64,000 nucleotides of DNA from Carassius auratus (Eukaryota; Chordata; Actinopteri; Cypriniformes; Cyprinidae). This document shows, piece after piece, positions 28,536 through 42,600 of this stretch. The stretch spans positions 13,886,444-13,950,443 of the forward strand of contig NC_039253.1 in NCBI RefSeq assembly GCF_003368295.1, written 5' to 3'. Both the position numbers and the translations under genes were made by a program. The first letter of the stretch is position 1; each line of letters starts with the position of its first letter. Under the pieces are notes generated by a model. It was not told the origin of the DNA. It saw only the letters and a list, made by a program, of their open reading frames with translations, and did not search any database.

Positions 28536-29012
28536 AGCAGAAACCAGCAAAAGCATGGTATGTTTTTTTTTTCACCAGCACAAAACTCTCAAACTATTAT
28601 ATTCTAGTCTATATTCATATGTCTACTAATGCATTGAACGGCTTCAGTTTTGGTTTAAAACTAAAACAGAACATGAATCTACCCATATTGACGGTACAAG
28701 TCCAATTCGAGCCAAAATTTTGTCATTTTGTAAGAAACTAAAATAGTAAATACAGTTTTGTGGCTCTTTGATGTGTGGTGACACAGTTCATGTGAGCTGA
28801 TCATCTTTACTAGTAAGAGCATGAAATAAACATGAATGAACATCAGAGAGTATCTTGTTTCAACTGCTGAAAGACGTCAGTACACAGTTTGACCAAGACC
28901 ACAAATGTTAATCTACTCCCCTGGCTCGTATGTTTGACTGGAAAAAAATGGCATTATGATCGGTCAGATCTCAAAGGGCCAATTATCCAAACAGATCTAT
29001 CCATCTGTCTAA

Positions 29013-29209
29013 ACCAGTCGTTCTCAATCCTGTCCTGGAGTACCCTCTGCACATCACATTTTGTATGTCTCCCTCAATTATCAAACCTGATTCAACTCAT
29101 CAGCTCATTAGTGAAGACTGTGAGACCTGAAGTGTGTGTCAGATATAGGGAGATATACAAAACATGCAGTGCTTGGGGTACTTCATGGAGGGCTTTGGAA
29201 ACCCCTGGT
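29013..29209. mobile_element. Short MITE-like palindromic repeat
   Basis: The first ~60 bases (with CTGTCCTGGAGTACCC and TGTATGTCTCCCT) and the complement of the last ~60 (CCTCCATGAAGTACCC and TGTATATCTCCCT) are diverged inverted repeats. I recognise the pattern as a frequent cyprinid interspersed repeat. No clear target-site duplication. Confidence 0.65.
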
Positions 29210-32200
29210 CTAGACAAATGGATGTGAATATATACAGTTATATACAATTTCAAAGACATTCTTTAAATAAATAAATAGTAAATTATCATGTTAAAACATT
29301 TATGCGTAATCTTATATCATGAGAATGATTACGTGAATGCAATCAAAAAGAAGGCTATTCCTGTGAAACACATATTTACATCCCCCTTCTCAGGGAAAAC
29401 AAACCTTTTACAGAAATCATAAATGTGACTAAACCAAACAACGTCAGCAATTAATGCAGATCTGCGTCTGTACCTGCAAACATATGGTCTCTGTGATGAG
29501 TGTTTGTGTGGATTCAGGCAGCAGCAGCTGTAGGAGCAGGCCCTGATAGTGCGAGACACAGAAACAGCCTGTGAGGGCGAGAACTCACTGATATATGACA
29601 GCCATTTTCCTGTTGAAGTGAAGAGCACAGCTGTGTCTGACTGTGTGCGTTCAGATAAGTCCAAAGATACAGCGATGACAAGAGCAGAATGCTGTGTGCG
29701 ATTCTGAGATTTAAGCTTATATCAGATACGGTCTCCAGGTTTTATTTGAAATCAAACAGCTTTGTATCTGAACATCTATATCAGTCGATATAAGTTTTAC
29801 AGAGGAATTAAATTATGAATTTACAGGAAATCACGTTGTATTTAAGCAGTGTCACACCATCCTGGTCAATCGAGTGATATCGCTCAGAGTTCAATAAACA
29901 AGTGAGTTACATTTGCATTATAGATACAATATTGCACTCTAAAAATAGTTTGTTTCAGATAACACACATATCTCTGAGCAACACACAGTAATGGCATTTC
30001 CTGAATGATTTAGTTTCAGTCACTTGTTTTGGTCCTTAATAAATTAGTGTATTAAACGAGTCATGAACGAATGATTCAATGAGTCATTTATAAAAAAGGT
30101 CATATTATGTTTTTCTTTTTCAATATTTAAAAGTTGTAGTGAGTGTGTTTTAATTTTGTAAGTCAGTCTGTAAGGGGTTTTCACATATTTAAGCTTGCTT
30201 TGTTCTGTTGAAGTTTGAACGCAATAAATAAAAATTTTAAATCTTTGTTTTTGAGCGAAATCGGTGGATTGAATGATTCAATGACTTGCTCACTTGTCGC
30301 CACCTACTGGCAAAACTATGTAATCTATAGAAAGAGTCACTTAATATTTTGACACAGGGACAAATACTGACAAACAGAGTGATTCAAGTCTCAGTGCTGT
30401 TCTGAATATGGCTTTTCATTTACAATATATATTACCTGGAACTCGAATCCACAATGCAATTAGTTGAGGCTGAGGAAAACAATAAGAGGTTGTGAGCTAC
30501 AAAAACATGTTTTTGTTCCCCCTCAACCCACAAAACATAGTTTTTGCTTCATATAGTTACAAATCAACAACAACAACAAACAAAAAAACATTTGTGATTT
30601 ATTTTAGCAATAAAACAACGTAGAGTGCTATACATTAGGTGAAGGTTATTAGCTGTTAATGATTTTTACCATGAAATTCATTTCTGGTCCACTGGCTGTG
30701 CTTCCTGGGGGGAGACGGAGCTGTAAGGTCACAAATCTAGTGCTGTCCTCATAACTTCGCTGACCAATTGGCTCGCCGGTCTCTGCCAAATGACTCAGCT
30801 GTCCCTTCTAGGGTCCAGTCCATCGCTCTGCCAGAATAATGCCACAGATAAAGGCTCCAACAGGGGCCATTCCTCAATGGAAGCTACTCAGCCATCATTC
30901 AAACCAGCAAAAAAACTGGGATATAGAAAAAAAGTGATATGAAAGAGTAGTGCAGATGTATCTGCCTTTCATCAGCATAAAACGGATTAGTATATGAGTG
31001 ATTCCATCTGTTATGGACGCTTATGGGATTGATGGATGAGGAGTAGATTTTGACTCAGGCGTCCAGACCACATCTCAACACAGTCCACCCTTCTGGAATC
31101 AATTCAGCTAGCTCAGGGTATCGTGTTCACACACAGCCTCGGTTTTTTGCCCAATCAGCAAAGTAACTGAAGCACAGCATTAAAAATGAAAGAATCAAAG
31201 TATTCAACTTACAGAAATGTATGGCTTACTGCAATGGATATTTTAAATATAAAAGGAAAATGCAGAAGAAGCTGACTCCTGCTTTGTGTGGGATTGGTTT
31301 AAAATAAACTGTGAGATTGATGCCTCTGCCATGCTTCAGAAAGCCTCCCTTCTTCTGTGGATTCGATTTACTCAAAAATTTACAGAGCAGGACGGATCTT
31401 ACTAAAAGATGATGAGCTGGATTTACTGAGACCTTGAGTGCATGAGGGTTTTTGGTGTTTACAAAATGCACTGATATTCAGGGTGAATTAAAGGTAAAGA
31501 TAATTAAAGATGACCTTTTACAAGCAATTACTAATCTTAGATTTGTTAGTCAGTCCAGACCCAAGGAAAGAATAAAGGTGCTTTCAGTGAACAATGAAGC
31601 CAATGCTGCCATCTGCTGGTCATTGGCCATTTTTATTTTGACTGCAAACACGATCTGGATTTTGACACAAACACACATGCTTTATGGGGATATTCCATAT
31701 AGGCGTAATGGTTTTTATACTGTACAAACATTATTTTATATCGCCCCAGACCTAAACCTTCCCATCACAGGAAACTTTCTGCATTTTTAGATTAAAAAAA
31801 ATTAATAATTAATTCTGTATGTTTTATAAGCTCGTTTCCTCATGGGCATCTAAAAAATGTCAAGTGAGGCGAAGTGAACGCACACTTGAAGAGGTGCAAG
31901 TTGAAGAAAAAAAAAAAATCTACTTGAAAGAGAACAACTGCACACTCACTTAAGCGTAGGCTATTAGACCTAAAAAAAAAAACAAAAAAAAAAAAACAAG
32001 GTCAAAATCTACTGGTATTACTACAGATTACACATTTCATTTGTTATGATGTGTAAATGTCAATAATATTTACTTTTTTTTTTCTTTACTCCAGTCTTCA
32101 GTGCCCCACAATCGCACAGAAATCATTCTAATAATACTGATTTGTTAATATTTGCGAAAAACCTTATAAATTTTTTTTTTTCAGGATTTTCTGGTAGCAA

Positions 32201-33109
32201 GTTTAAAAGAACAGCATTTACCTGAAATAGTTTTGTAACTTTAAAAGTATCTTACCTGTCACGTTTGTGATCAACTGAATGCATCATTGCTGAATAAAAG
32301 TAAACTTTTTATATAGTTGATTAATATTATTATAATTTTTTTTTTAATCAAATGCAGCCTTGGTAAATAATGATTTTTAGCCTCCAGTATTTATAGCATT
32401 CAGAATTTTTAAGTGTGACCAGTCGAAAATATGTTCTTAGATGCATAATATCATAACAACATTTTATTTATTTATTTATTATACAAACAAGGTTTCTTTT
32501 TTTAAGCAATGCCACACAAAGCAGAAATCGGAGCAGTTTATTCACGTAAAATGCTACATAAAAAATGACCACAATTTACTACTTTGCCTTGAGATAGTTC
32601 CCACCAATCGTCACTAGATGGCAACAGAGGACCTTTTTTGTGTCATTTGTAATCTTTTGTTTTCTTCCCCCTCGCTCCACGATCTATTTATTTTTCTCTC
32701 AGGGTGGCAGATGGCATAATGAAAACAATTTAGTGCCAGAGAAGACTTTAATGAGGCTGCAGGGCATGTGTGCTGTGAATTCATCTTTGTGGCATGAAAG
32801 ACTGTATGTGACAGGACTTGTCTCTCTCTGCGCATGTCCCCGGCCCGACTTACCCAACGACCCAGAGTTCACAGTGTTAAGTAGGTCAAGCTGAGCAGGT
32901 CAGAAGTGACGCCACCGCCTCTAGAGGAACACGTCATCATGCTCCTGAAGCTCACAGCGCACAGTTCAGTGTTAAATAGGTCAGTCTCAGCAGGTCACAC
33001 ACAAGCGATGTTCTCTGAAGTGTGTAAATCATAAATATTAATGAAAAGTAATTTTTTTACAACTTGGTGTTAAGGGTTTTAACCTAAATATGATGACCCT
33101 AACTAGAAT

Positions 33110-33640
33110 TTAAAAGGCAGCTATATGTTTTCATGTATACAGACCCAAATTATACTATATAATGTAACGTTTTAACTATTCGGGTACTATATGATGTATT
33201 TATTTAATTATATTACGTTATGTACTTTTGTTGTTTTTCTCTAAACCTTTCCATTGACCCCCTTGCACTCATTTCATGTACAAATACCCAATTTATATTG
33301 TAATAATTAATATTTTTAATGGAAAAAAAATTACATGAATGTTTTCCCCAATCACTAAAGAACTGTACTTTTAGATGTGCTTATTCATAATAAATATTTT
33401 GTTCAAAATATTAATGTATTTATAAATAATTAAAAAAATTATTGTTGCAAATATATTTTTTCAACATTTGCATGGACCTGCTAACACTCCTTTGCAGCCC
33501 CTCGTTTCGTGTATACAGATCCCGTTTATATTGTAAACATTAATATTATGAATGTGTAAAATATCATTTAAAAAAATCCACTCGTATTGTTACATTAATG
33601 TTTTTCCTACTCACCAAAAAACTGTACTTTTAGATGTCGA
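33110..33640 (+). repeat. Diverged tandem repeat, about 240-bp period
   Basis: Two units share in order a CATTTCATGTA or CGTTTCGTGTA block, TTTATATTGTAA, TTACAT.AATGTTTT and ACTGTACTTTTAGATGT (33364 and 33620). A partial earlier unit with CATGTATACAGACCCAAATT lies at about 33130. AT-rich and non-coding. Confidence 0.55.
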
Positions 33641-33689
33641 AATAATAATAATAATAATAATAAATGTTATTTGTAATGCATCTTTTACA

Positions 33690-34085
33690 AACTCAAAACA
33701 CTACATGCATAAAACAAAATAAAATCACAAATGTAATCTGAGCCAACCCATGCACTGCTTTATAGGTTAAAATCAAAGTTTAAAAATCAATACATGATTG
33801 AACCGGGAGCCAATGAATTTGCTGGAGTACAGGGGTAATGTGATGGCGTGAGGAAATGTAAGTCAAAACGTGTGCAGCTGAGTTTTGTATACACCGCAAC
33901 CTCTAAACAGAACTTGCTGGTTCACCCACAAATAGAGAATTACAATAATCGAACCTTGATGTAAGGAAGGCATGAATAAGCCTCTCAGCATCAGAACTAG
34001 AAAGAAAGGGTCTAATGTGAGAAATAAAAGTCAGCTGAGCATCAAAAATCACAACTAAATAACCTGGGCAGGACATATTTGGGTA
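33690..34085. repeat. Old teleost interspersed repeat
   Basis: Blocks AACCGGGAGCCAATGAATTT, AGTTTTGTATACACCGCAA, ATTACAATAATCGAACCTTG and CTCTCAGCATCAGAACTAG resemble a repeat seen across teleosts, probably a LINE part. It is degraded and has no usable frame. Confidence 0.5.
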
Positions 34086-34270
34086 TTGTCTGTATTCTCT
34101 GAAAGTTTAAAAATGACGACATTTATTAATTTTATATTAGTTTTAGAATAATTTAGCTTAGATGTATTTATTGAGAATAAATATTTTATTAAAAATAATA
34201 ATATCAATAAATAAAATATTATTATTTTAAAATTGTTTTAAACAATTGTTTTTTTCATAAGTTTTCCTTA

Positions 34271-34272
<2 letters not shown>

Positions 34273-34309
<37 letters not shown>

Positions 34310-34322
34310 TGTTATATGTAAA

Positions 34323-34420
<98 letters not shown>

Positions 34421-34426
34421 TTTTTT
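34273..34426. repeat. Two (TA)n arrays and a T run
   Basis: (TA)n at 34273-34305 and 34326-34403 with a 20-bp unique spacer, then about 24 T. Confidence 0.94.
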
Positions 34427-36282
34427 CTTTAAAAATTGTTTTACATGGGTTTTATTTTTTTGTTTTTCTTTTTCAGAGCCCATGCCATTCCCTAGCGGCC
34501 CCTCAGTTCTAGCATAACATTTAATGTTATTGACTTGCAGACACTGAACTAAAATTTGTTTAATTCTGTTTAATAAAACTCTTTTTAATTTTTTTTTTTT
34601 TCTGGTCAAAAAATAAATATACATTTCTCCCTTATTTACAGAAAAGACCCACAAGAATTTCACTTGGTGTAACAATCTTGTCAGGCATATTTATAAATGT
34701 TATTTTATATATTTATTTATTTTAATTTTATATTTTTTAAAAATGCATATGTCGTCAAAAATCTATTCATGAAATATTAAATTATTTTAACCCTAAATAC
34801 TAATTAGTTGTAATTTTACATGTTTTAAATTTGCCACTATCGTACGTTTTGCCCAGTTGTCAGTAAGAATTTTTTTCTCATTTAAAACACAATCGAATTC
34901 AATATGCTCCCTTATTTTTTTTATATATTTTAATATTTAACATATTCTTTTAATTCTTATATAAATATTTTTTTACACAGAATAACAATGTTACAATATT
35001 TCAACCAAATTTTGGCATTTTATTATTTAAAAACTTTTTTGAAACCTTAAAATTAGACACTTAACTAACACTTATTGTGCTTTCTATGGACATAAAATCA
35101 CTTTTGTAAATTGCTTTTGATGCGCATATCTCAAAGTCTTTGACCCATGCATATATAATATGAGTCTTGATAGGTAATCCACAGATCACACTGTGAGTCA
35201 CTTTCTGTTTTCTTTAATAACATCATACATATTTCCATCCTTTTAAAAGTCCCTTACCTTGATTTTTAATGTTTCACATGTGCTGAACACTATCATATTT
35301 TCATTCTCATATTATATTTTCCATTCCTCTCCATTCTGTCTTAGAAAAAAAGATAATTGAGTTGAACATCATCACAGTACTGTATCTCTCTGCCTCCCTC
35401 TTCTCTCTGGCTGGCAAATTGTGTGTGTCTGGGACAAATCGGCAAAGCATTCGGATCTCTGTTTTGCATTAAGTTCCTCCACAGACCTTCGAAAGGCTCA
35501 GGTCTTTGGTTTAAGTTAGAGATGTGCAGATGATCTCTGGTAATTGTGGGGTGGAGGAGCTCCAGATCATCTATCTCAGAGCACCATCAAAGATCTCTCA
35601 GGATTTAAGTGTTTCAAAATATTGGCTCTCAAATGGAATGTGCTTGGAAACAGCAAACGGCAGACCTCTTGAAATAGGTCTTAATTTGCGCCTGTGTGTA
35701 TCCTAATTCTGTCCATGATGTACAGTGAAATGGAAACAAATACATTCCCAGTGGCTCTGTTCCACATAAAGCCTGAAGAGCATTTTATTGCTTCTGTTGA
35801 TGACTACGGAAATGAGAAATGACCATTTACAGATCTAGTAGTTGGTTGGAATTGCTTTTTGCCTAAAATAATTATGGAAATACATCCAACTGCTCAGTAA
35901 TTGACTAAAACGGGCTATTCAAAAGTGAACATATTGTGAATAATTTATGCTTTGAATGTTATATTACATAAATAATGACTGTTCTACTGTACGGTAGTGT
36001 ATTATTACATGCATATTACATTGAATTATATCATGACTGGGAAACCTTTTTGCAAAGCTATTTTCTTTCTGCTAATGGCAAAAAGGCAGGCCTGGAAAAT
36101 TCTTGTGCACCGCTGAAATCTTTTAATGACTGCAGTAAAAACATTCGTATTTTTCCACATTCGCATGCATTAATACAAAGTTTCTTTTAATTTATTTATT
36201 CTAAAAATATTTAAATAATATCACATACTGCCTTTGTATTCGTTTTTAATATATATTCTAACATAGCATTTATAGGTCTTTC

Positions 36283-36290
36283 AGACATAC

Positions 36291-36375
<85 letters not shown>

Positions 36376-36380
36376 TTTTT
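36283..36380. repeat. (ACAT)n, (TA)n and T run
   Basis: A short ACAT tetranucleotide run at 36283-36304 grades into (TA)n to 36358 and then about 22 T. Confidence 0.94.
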
Positions 36381-37384
36381 TCTTATAATGATATTCATCA
36401 TCATCAACATCGTCATTAATTTATATAGTGGCTTTTCAAAAGTCACTGTACACACAACAACAACAACAAATTATAATCAAAATAATAATCAAAATAATAT
36501 GTATTCAGTAATATAATAAAATCAATTTACAGAATAAAAAACAATCTGAGAATATGGAAAAGAACGAACTGTGTGATTTTAAAAATTATATACTGTACAT
36601 GTTGAATAAATTTCATATTTTGACACACACACGCGCACACACATACACACACACAAAAGAGCAAGTGAGTTAAAACTAAATTAATTATTAACTTACCTCA
36701 TGAATTTACCTTTTATAAATGAGTTTAATTTCAGGCAAATGTCCCCAGATAAATCCAGGCGCACGCTCCAAGTTAACATTCAGAGTCCTGGTGACTCTGG
36801 GCTCAGGTCTCCACGTGTAAGCAGCTGCTCTCACACTCCGTCTCCTGCAGTCTGGATCTACACTTACACAGCAATCTGGCAGAAAGCTTCCACACCTGAC
36901 CAGTGTTCATGTCATAACTGTCCTAATGATGAAGAACTGTGAAAGTGACCTGTTTAAAACGGCTCCTAAGTCTTTTTCAATCATAACTGCAAAGTTGAAA
37001 TGTAAGTAAGAAAAGGAGAGTAAGATCACAGTAAACATTGTTTATTATTTACATAAACATCAAAGGAGAGTAAGATATACAGTAAACATAATTTACATAG
37101 AACATACTAGCTATTCATTTATACTAGCTGAATTTTAAGAAATAATGACAAAATACAAAATGTCATGGAATCATTAAATATTCTTTTCAAAATAACATTA
37201 CAATGCATTTAACAAAAAAATAAAAAAAAAATACTTTTGACACATTTCTAATAATCATAAACAAAGATCAATTTAACTGAGATTCAAATTTGAAATGAGA
37301 TAAAGACCTTAGTAAGGTTTGATCATTTAAGGAAATAAAGATAATAAAAAAATATTTTAAGACAACACTTATGAAAAGTATTTT

Positions 37385-37389
<5 letters not shown>

Positions 37390-37463
<74 letters not shown>
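37390..37463. repeat. (TA)n microsatellite
   Basis: About 74 bp of alternating TA. A run of about 16 C follows at 37524-37539. Confidence 0.94.
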
Positions 37464-37466
<3 letters not shown>

Positions 37467-38239
37467 TAGTTACATTCTGAAATCATTTAGTAAAATTTCT
37501 ATTATATATAGCTTTAAATGTGACCCCCCCCCCCCCCCCATATTCTTTTTGTAGTATTTTTACAGACACAAATATCAATATTTACATTAATCATTACTTT
37601 TATGGCATGAAATGAAAACTTAAAGTAACATCAGGGGTAAAACTTTCTAAGCAAGGCTATAATACTTCTGTTTATTTTTTCACACACCATGATTTTAAAT
37701 GAGTAATATTTTCCTGATGTGAAAAGCTGTCATCGTGAGCTCAAGTGGTCTTTTTGAACTGCTCACGCTGTAACGGTTCCCTGTAATGGTTCATTTGAAT
37801 GGCGTTTCTAATATTTGACTGTATAATATTTGTACTGACAGAGTGCAAATATGAGAAATGTTAGGGGATGTGGAAGTAAGTCTTCCCAGCGTGGGATGAT
37901 TCAACTAAAATATACACGAGCAGAGCAAAGCCAGAACAAACCATCCGCTTTTACTTGTGATAGATGGATATTCACAGTATGACGTGGCCATCAAAATCAC
38001 CCCAACGCTTCAGTTAGCTGCACACGCCACGGCCTGGAAAGCTCACTGATTGCACTTTGATTGACCTAATACTCCTTTAAATGTCTGCAGATCGCATATG
38101 TGCAACAATGAACATTAGCGGCCATTCAAATAAGTGAATCGCAGGACGGCATGCATGGCCACTGTTTACATAGATTTGCAGTTTCCGTATTTCCTTAGCA
38201 TGACCACAGCATGATCTTTTAAAAATTCGATTCGAAAGC

Positions 38240-38790
38240 AATGATGTGTGAGCGCAAACTATTCCGGTTAGCAAGCGCCATCGGCGTCACGACCATGAAC
38301 GAAAAAGCAAAGGGTGTTTCTATTAATCTAGAGATTTCACGTCGAGTCCGGTCACTTTCATGTGCGTTTCCAGTGAAAGCCGATCGTTGGGTTTTTGGTC
38401 GTGTTCTGTTGAGGGTCTGGCGCTGGTGCTGTTCCCGCTGAGCCCGTGGTGGCAGTGGTTAACAGGGCGTAAAGGAGGGGGAAAGCAAAGGCGGGCGGGA
38501 TTAGACGAGAAGAACTGTTGGATTGCCAGCGGGTTGCTCACTGAACTCCTGAACTCCCACTTCTCCTCGCAGAGGCTGCGTTTTTTTCGCACGCCAGTCT
38601 CGGCGAGGTCAGCGAGAGGTCGTGGGGCTTTCACACATTGGCCCGTTAACGAGGCCTCCGAAGCAGGGCGAGCTGTGAGGAGACACTGAGATCCGGTCGG
38701 AGGGAACAGCAGGAGGGGGAACGCAGACAAACCCAAACACCCCACAGGAACATCAGCACAAAGGATGCAGCATAAAGGCCGGTCCTGTGA
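38240..38790. promoter_or_regulatory. CpG-rich island without an assigned gene
   Basis: CpG dinucleotides are frequent over about 550 bp (for example GGCGGGCGGG near 38490 and CTCGGCGAGGTCAGCGAGAG near 38600), in sharp contrast to the AT-rich flanks. In fish such islands usually mark promoters or first exons. Open frames of 109 and 165 codons occur on opposite strands but neither resembles a known protein and both are typical of GC-rich DNA. It could be the promoter of an unannotated transcript or an alternative start for a neighbour. Confidence 0.45.
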
Positions 38791-39356
38791 GGAATGATTG
38801 GGGCGTGTAAATGCCTTCAATGTGAAGTTTCTAAAAAAGGTATTTGAGTTTACTCCTGTCTTCAGGGTAATTCTACCTCAGTTTAGCAAGTTGACGAGAC
38901 TGTAATGAGTGGGAAAATAAAACAACAGGGTCTTTAAACATTTAGAGTAACATTCCTAGTTCAGTAGAAATCGCTAGTAATTTCACAAACGATTACAAAG
39001 AAACAGCAAGGTCGTTGAATTAAACACGAAATTGAAAGCAGAAAGTGTTTTCTTGTAAAATGCACTGCACTAATCTTTGTTTTATTTAACACTTTACTGT
39101 GTAAGTTAAGCTCGCTTGTTTTCTTTTCAAAATTGAGGTGATGCTGAGGCACTTACGACACAAGTGAATGAGGCCAGTCTTTGGAAAATGTAAAAGCAAT
39201 TATTATATACAAGCACTTCCATTACAGTCAAGAAGATACATTTCAAAGAAGAATTAAAGCTGTTTTAATTATTATTTATTTATTTAACTAAGCAGGCTTT
39301 TCACACTAAAACCATGTTAAATGAACATTGCTTTACTATATTTATTAAAATAGTAT

Positions 39357-39592
39357 TTTAAAGGGAAAATTCTGTCATTAGTTAGTCTCATGTTGATCCA
39401 AACCCGTAAGCCCTTCATTTCATCTCTGGAAAACAAATTAAGATATTTTTGATGACATTCGAGAGCTCTCTGACCTTCCATAAACAGTAGTGGGGTTCCA
39501 CGGTCAAGGCACAGAAACGTAAAAAGACGTCATTAAAATGGTCCATGTGACATCAGTGGTTCATTTACAAAGCTACGAGAATCATTTTAGTT
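39357..39592. mobile_element. Second copy of the GTCATTAATCAC repeat
   Basis: It shares with 26.7 kb the start TTTTAAAGGGA, AAACCCGTAAGCCCTTC, TTAAGATATTTTTGATGA, and AAAATGGTCCATGTGACATC. Its 3' part is replaced by a (TA)n array at 39594. Confidence 0.7.

Positions 39593-39593
<1 letters not shown>

Positions 39594-39689
<96 letters not shown>
39594..39689. repeat. (TA)n microsatellite truncating a MITE
   Basis: About 96 bp of alternating TA beginning exactly where the second GTCATTAATCAC repeat loses similarity. Confidence 0.95.
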
Positions 39690-39691
<2 letters not shown>

Positions 39692-42600
39692 CATGTGAAA
39701 ACAGACCAATCATTCATGATGGAAATGATTTATTTTAGCTTTAATTTACTTTCGTTATTTTACTTGACTTTTTTTGTACATTAAACAGACATTATACAAT
39801 CTTTTTTCAATCAATAGGTTTTTAACAATAAAGAAAATAAGTGACAAGTGGTAAACAACATTAGGCCACAAACTCTGTTGACATAGCAAAAATGTACTGT
39901 ATCTCAATAGTTCTTTAAATATTTTGTAGCCACTTTTATCTGAAGCTATTCAGCCTATAGATTTATAGTATTATGCACTGCTTGGGAATGCAGCCCATGA
40001 CATTGGCAGCACTGGCACAATGTGCTATCAGGAAAATAAACAGTGAGGCTAACACACACACAAACCACAGAACGCTCTATAACAGTTGTATCTCATTTCA
40101 TGTTTTAATGAGGAGAGTCAAGTTGGGCTTTTTTCAATTTTTAGAAAATAAACCAATAACAATATTACAAATAATGAAATTGTTACATCATTCACAGGGT
40201 TACAGTCAAATGTACATTTTATACAGTGAAACAGGACCTTCCATCTCTGTCACAGTGGTCCAGGTGGGCAGTGAGGTCTGCCGCCCTGTGATGGAAAGCA
40301 GGGCTGAGAGACATGGGGACGAATGCACTACTGCCTTCCTAACACCAGAGGGTGCTGCGGCCCTACAGGCACTACAGCTCTATTCGGGGAGCCATTTTCT
40401 ATCCAAGAACTTCCCACCATGTTTGAGGATGCAGGCAAAAATATGGACCAATGAGAGCAAACCAGAGCCAGCTTGTATTTACGTTCACAATCGCACACAA
40501 TCATCATAATAACGGTTTTGCATTGGTATTAAGCTCCGGCGGTAGCTACGAGCATATGCTGTTCACAGCTTGCTGTCACCAGCTTTCAACAAAAAGCTTT
40601 AAACGGTGCACGGGATCACATCTTTGCTTGCCAGAAGGAACATTTGCAGTTCGCATGTCCACATAACGGCAGCTTTTTGGCTATTTTCACAAGCCATCTG
40701 AACCAAAAGGGTCCTGGGTATTAAAAAATGTCCACATGCCATCTTTCCCAGCCCTTCGTATGAAAAAAAAGAACTGTGTTGTGGTAGAAATGATGTGTTT
40801 AAGGTGATAATCCATGTGAAAAAAAACAATAAGAAGTGCTTAAATCACTCAGCATGACATTCTTTCACTCTCGACGCCACGTCTCATTTGTCTGTGGTCT
40901 ACATAGTGTTCTGTGAAACGACAAATGAGAGAGGGAAACGTATGAAGTGATTAGTCCCCTACCGAGAAACAAACTTGAGCGGTTAAAGATGCAGTGGAAA
41001 AACAGAATTACATAAGGCCGCCGTGCTGAAATATTTCTATGTAAATACAGGTTCGTTGAAGAGAATGCGTGGCAAATGTCAAGCATGTCATAATCTTTCA
41101 ACATACCAATATCTTAAAACAGAAAGGCTCATTGGTCGTTAATGTTCCTTCGGCTCTCTCACTGCAAAGTGCCAGAAACTCACGTGACCATCAGCGCCAA
41201 GATGCAAGAAAAGCGTCTTTTTGCAAATAGCGCAGGCCCGTGAAACTGTGCTTATAAAACGCCACATTTCACTGGAAGGAAAAGAAGATGAGGATCAGGA
41301 ACACAGGATATCCCTTCAGCACTGGATTTCACTCAAAGCTCTGTTAATCCTGTGCTGTTAGGCTGATTTAAACACGCTGTAACTTGTGGCCAGCACCTCT
41401 AAGTATTGCTGAGCTACTGCCACGGGAGTCTCAACCTCTGCAGGCGTACTGCAGCAGTGTGTGTGTGTGTGTGTGTGTGGATTCCGGAATGTGTGCGATC
41501 TGGAGCTTTGAGTGACAGTGATTGTCCTAGGAGGGTGAAGCAGAAGCGGTGTTATTCTGAGGAAGACGAGGGATTCAGAACCTTAGTCTCACAGTGCAGC
41601 AGTGACACTGAGAAGCCATTAAATATTGAGAGGATGTGCTGGACAGACAGGTACCATCACCGCGAGAACATTCTTCAGTCTCGATCTGTCTCTCACCTCT
41701 CTGACTCGCTCCAGGTCCCAACCAGCTGCTGAAAGCGACTATCTGCCATGTACAGTACACTATGAAAATGGATGATTTTTACATGAATTACTTGTTTTTG
41801 TCCATTAAGAATATTTTGTCAATTGCAAAACAGAAGTAACGAAAATGTATTTATTTTGCTTATCTGTTATTTTAGTTTACACTATTTTACTTTACAACCA
41901 TTTTATGCCCTTCAAGGGATAGAACATAATGTTAATTGCTTAATATTTATTTCTATAGCAGCTTGATAGCCTCACTAACATACACTACAATTCAAAATAT
42001 TGGTGTCATGATTTATTTTCTTCAGCAAGCACACATTAAATTGACAAAAAGTGACTAAAGATGAAATGTTAATTCTGTTCATCTAAGAATCCAGAAAAAC
42101 CTAACATGTTTTACAAAAAAAATATGCTGTTTTTGTAACTTTAAAAAAATCCTTTTTGAGTAACAATCAGCGTATTAGAATGACTTTCTGAAGGATAATG
42201 TGAACTGAAGATGGAGTATTTGGCTGCTGAAAATTCAGCTTTACCATCACAGGAATAAATAACATTTTATAATACATTAAAATTAAGGTTGTATATTGTA
42301 ATATTTTACAGTAATGCTTTCTTCATTGTATTTTTAAACCAAATTAATCTAGCCTTGATGAGGTGAGCTTGAGAGACACGTTTAAAGAACTTTTAAACGA
42401 TACTGTAACTGCATATTAAACATTTTGGCTGTGACTGTGCTGTGCTGAATTTTCGCTTTCAGTGTGGACGGACAAATCACACGTCGCTGGTTAGGACAAG
42501 GTGTTAAGCCAAGATGAATTTCCTTTCTCCCTGTATCCTCCTGCTGGTGATAAAAAAAAAAGTTACCAAAAATGACTGAAAAGCTGAGAGCTAAAACTTA

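Larger units (their letters stand above)
25029..33109. other. Intergenic, repeats only
   Basis: Apart from the repeat at 26.7 kb, the MITE at 29.0 kb and the microsatellites, I see no exon. About 30070-30310 has several GAATGATTCAATGA-type motifs common in cyprinid repeats. An imperfect direct repeat (TTCA.CAGTGTTAAGTAGGTC and CAGTTCAGTGTTAAATAGGTC) occurs at about 32867 and 32961. Confidence 0.45.
34427..38239. other. Intergenic, no gene seen
   Basis: Very AT-rich, with homopolymers and TA arrays. Frames at 35524, 35975 and 36700 are short and have no family resemblance. Confidence 0.45.

Noticed and set aside
38323..38820. 165-codon minus-strand frame over the CpG island
   Set aside because: An equally open frame occurs on the opposite strand; GC-rich DNA has few stops. 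No domain is visible.
39973..40509. 178-codon plus-strand open frame
   Set aside because: No family resemblance, no splice sites or start context, and it lies in likely non-coding sequence downstream of ephb2.
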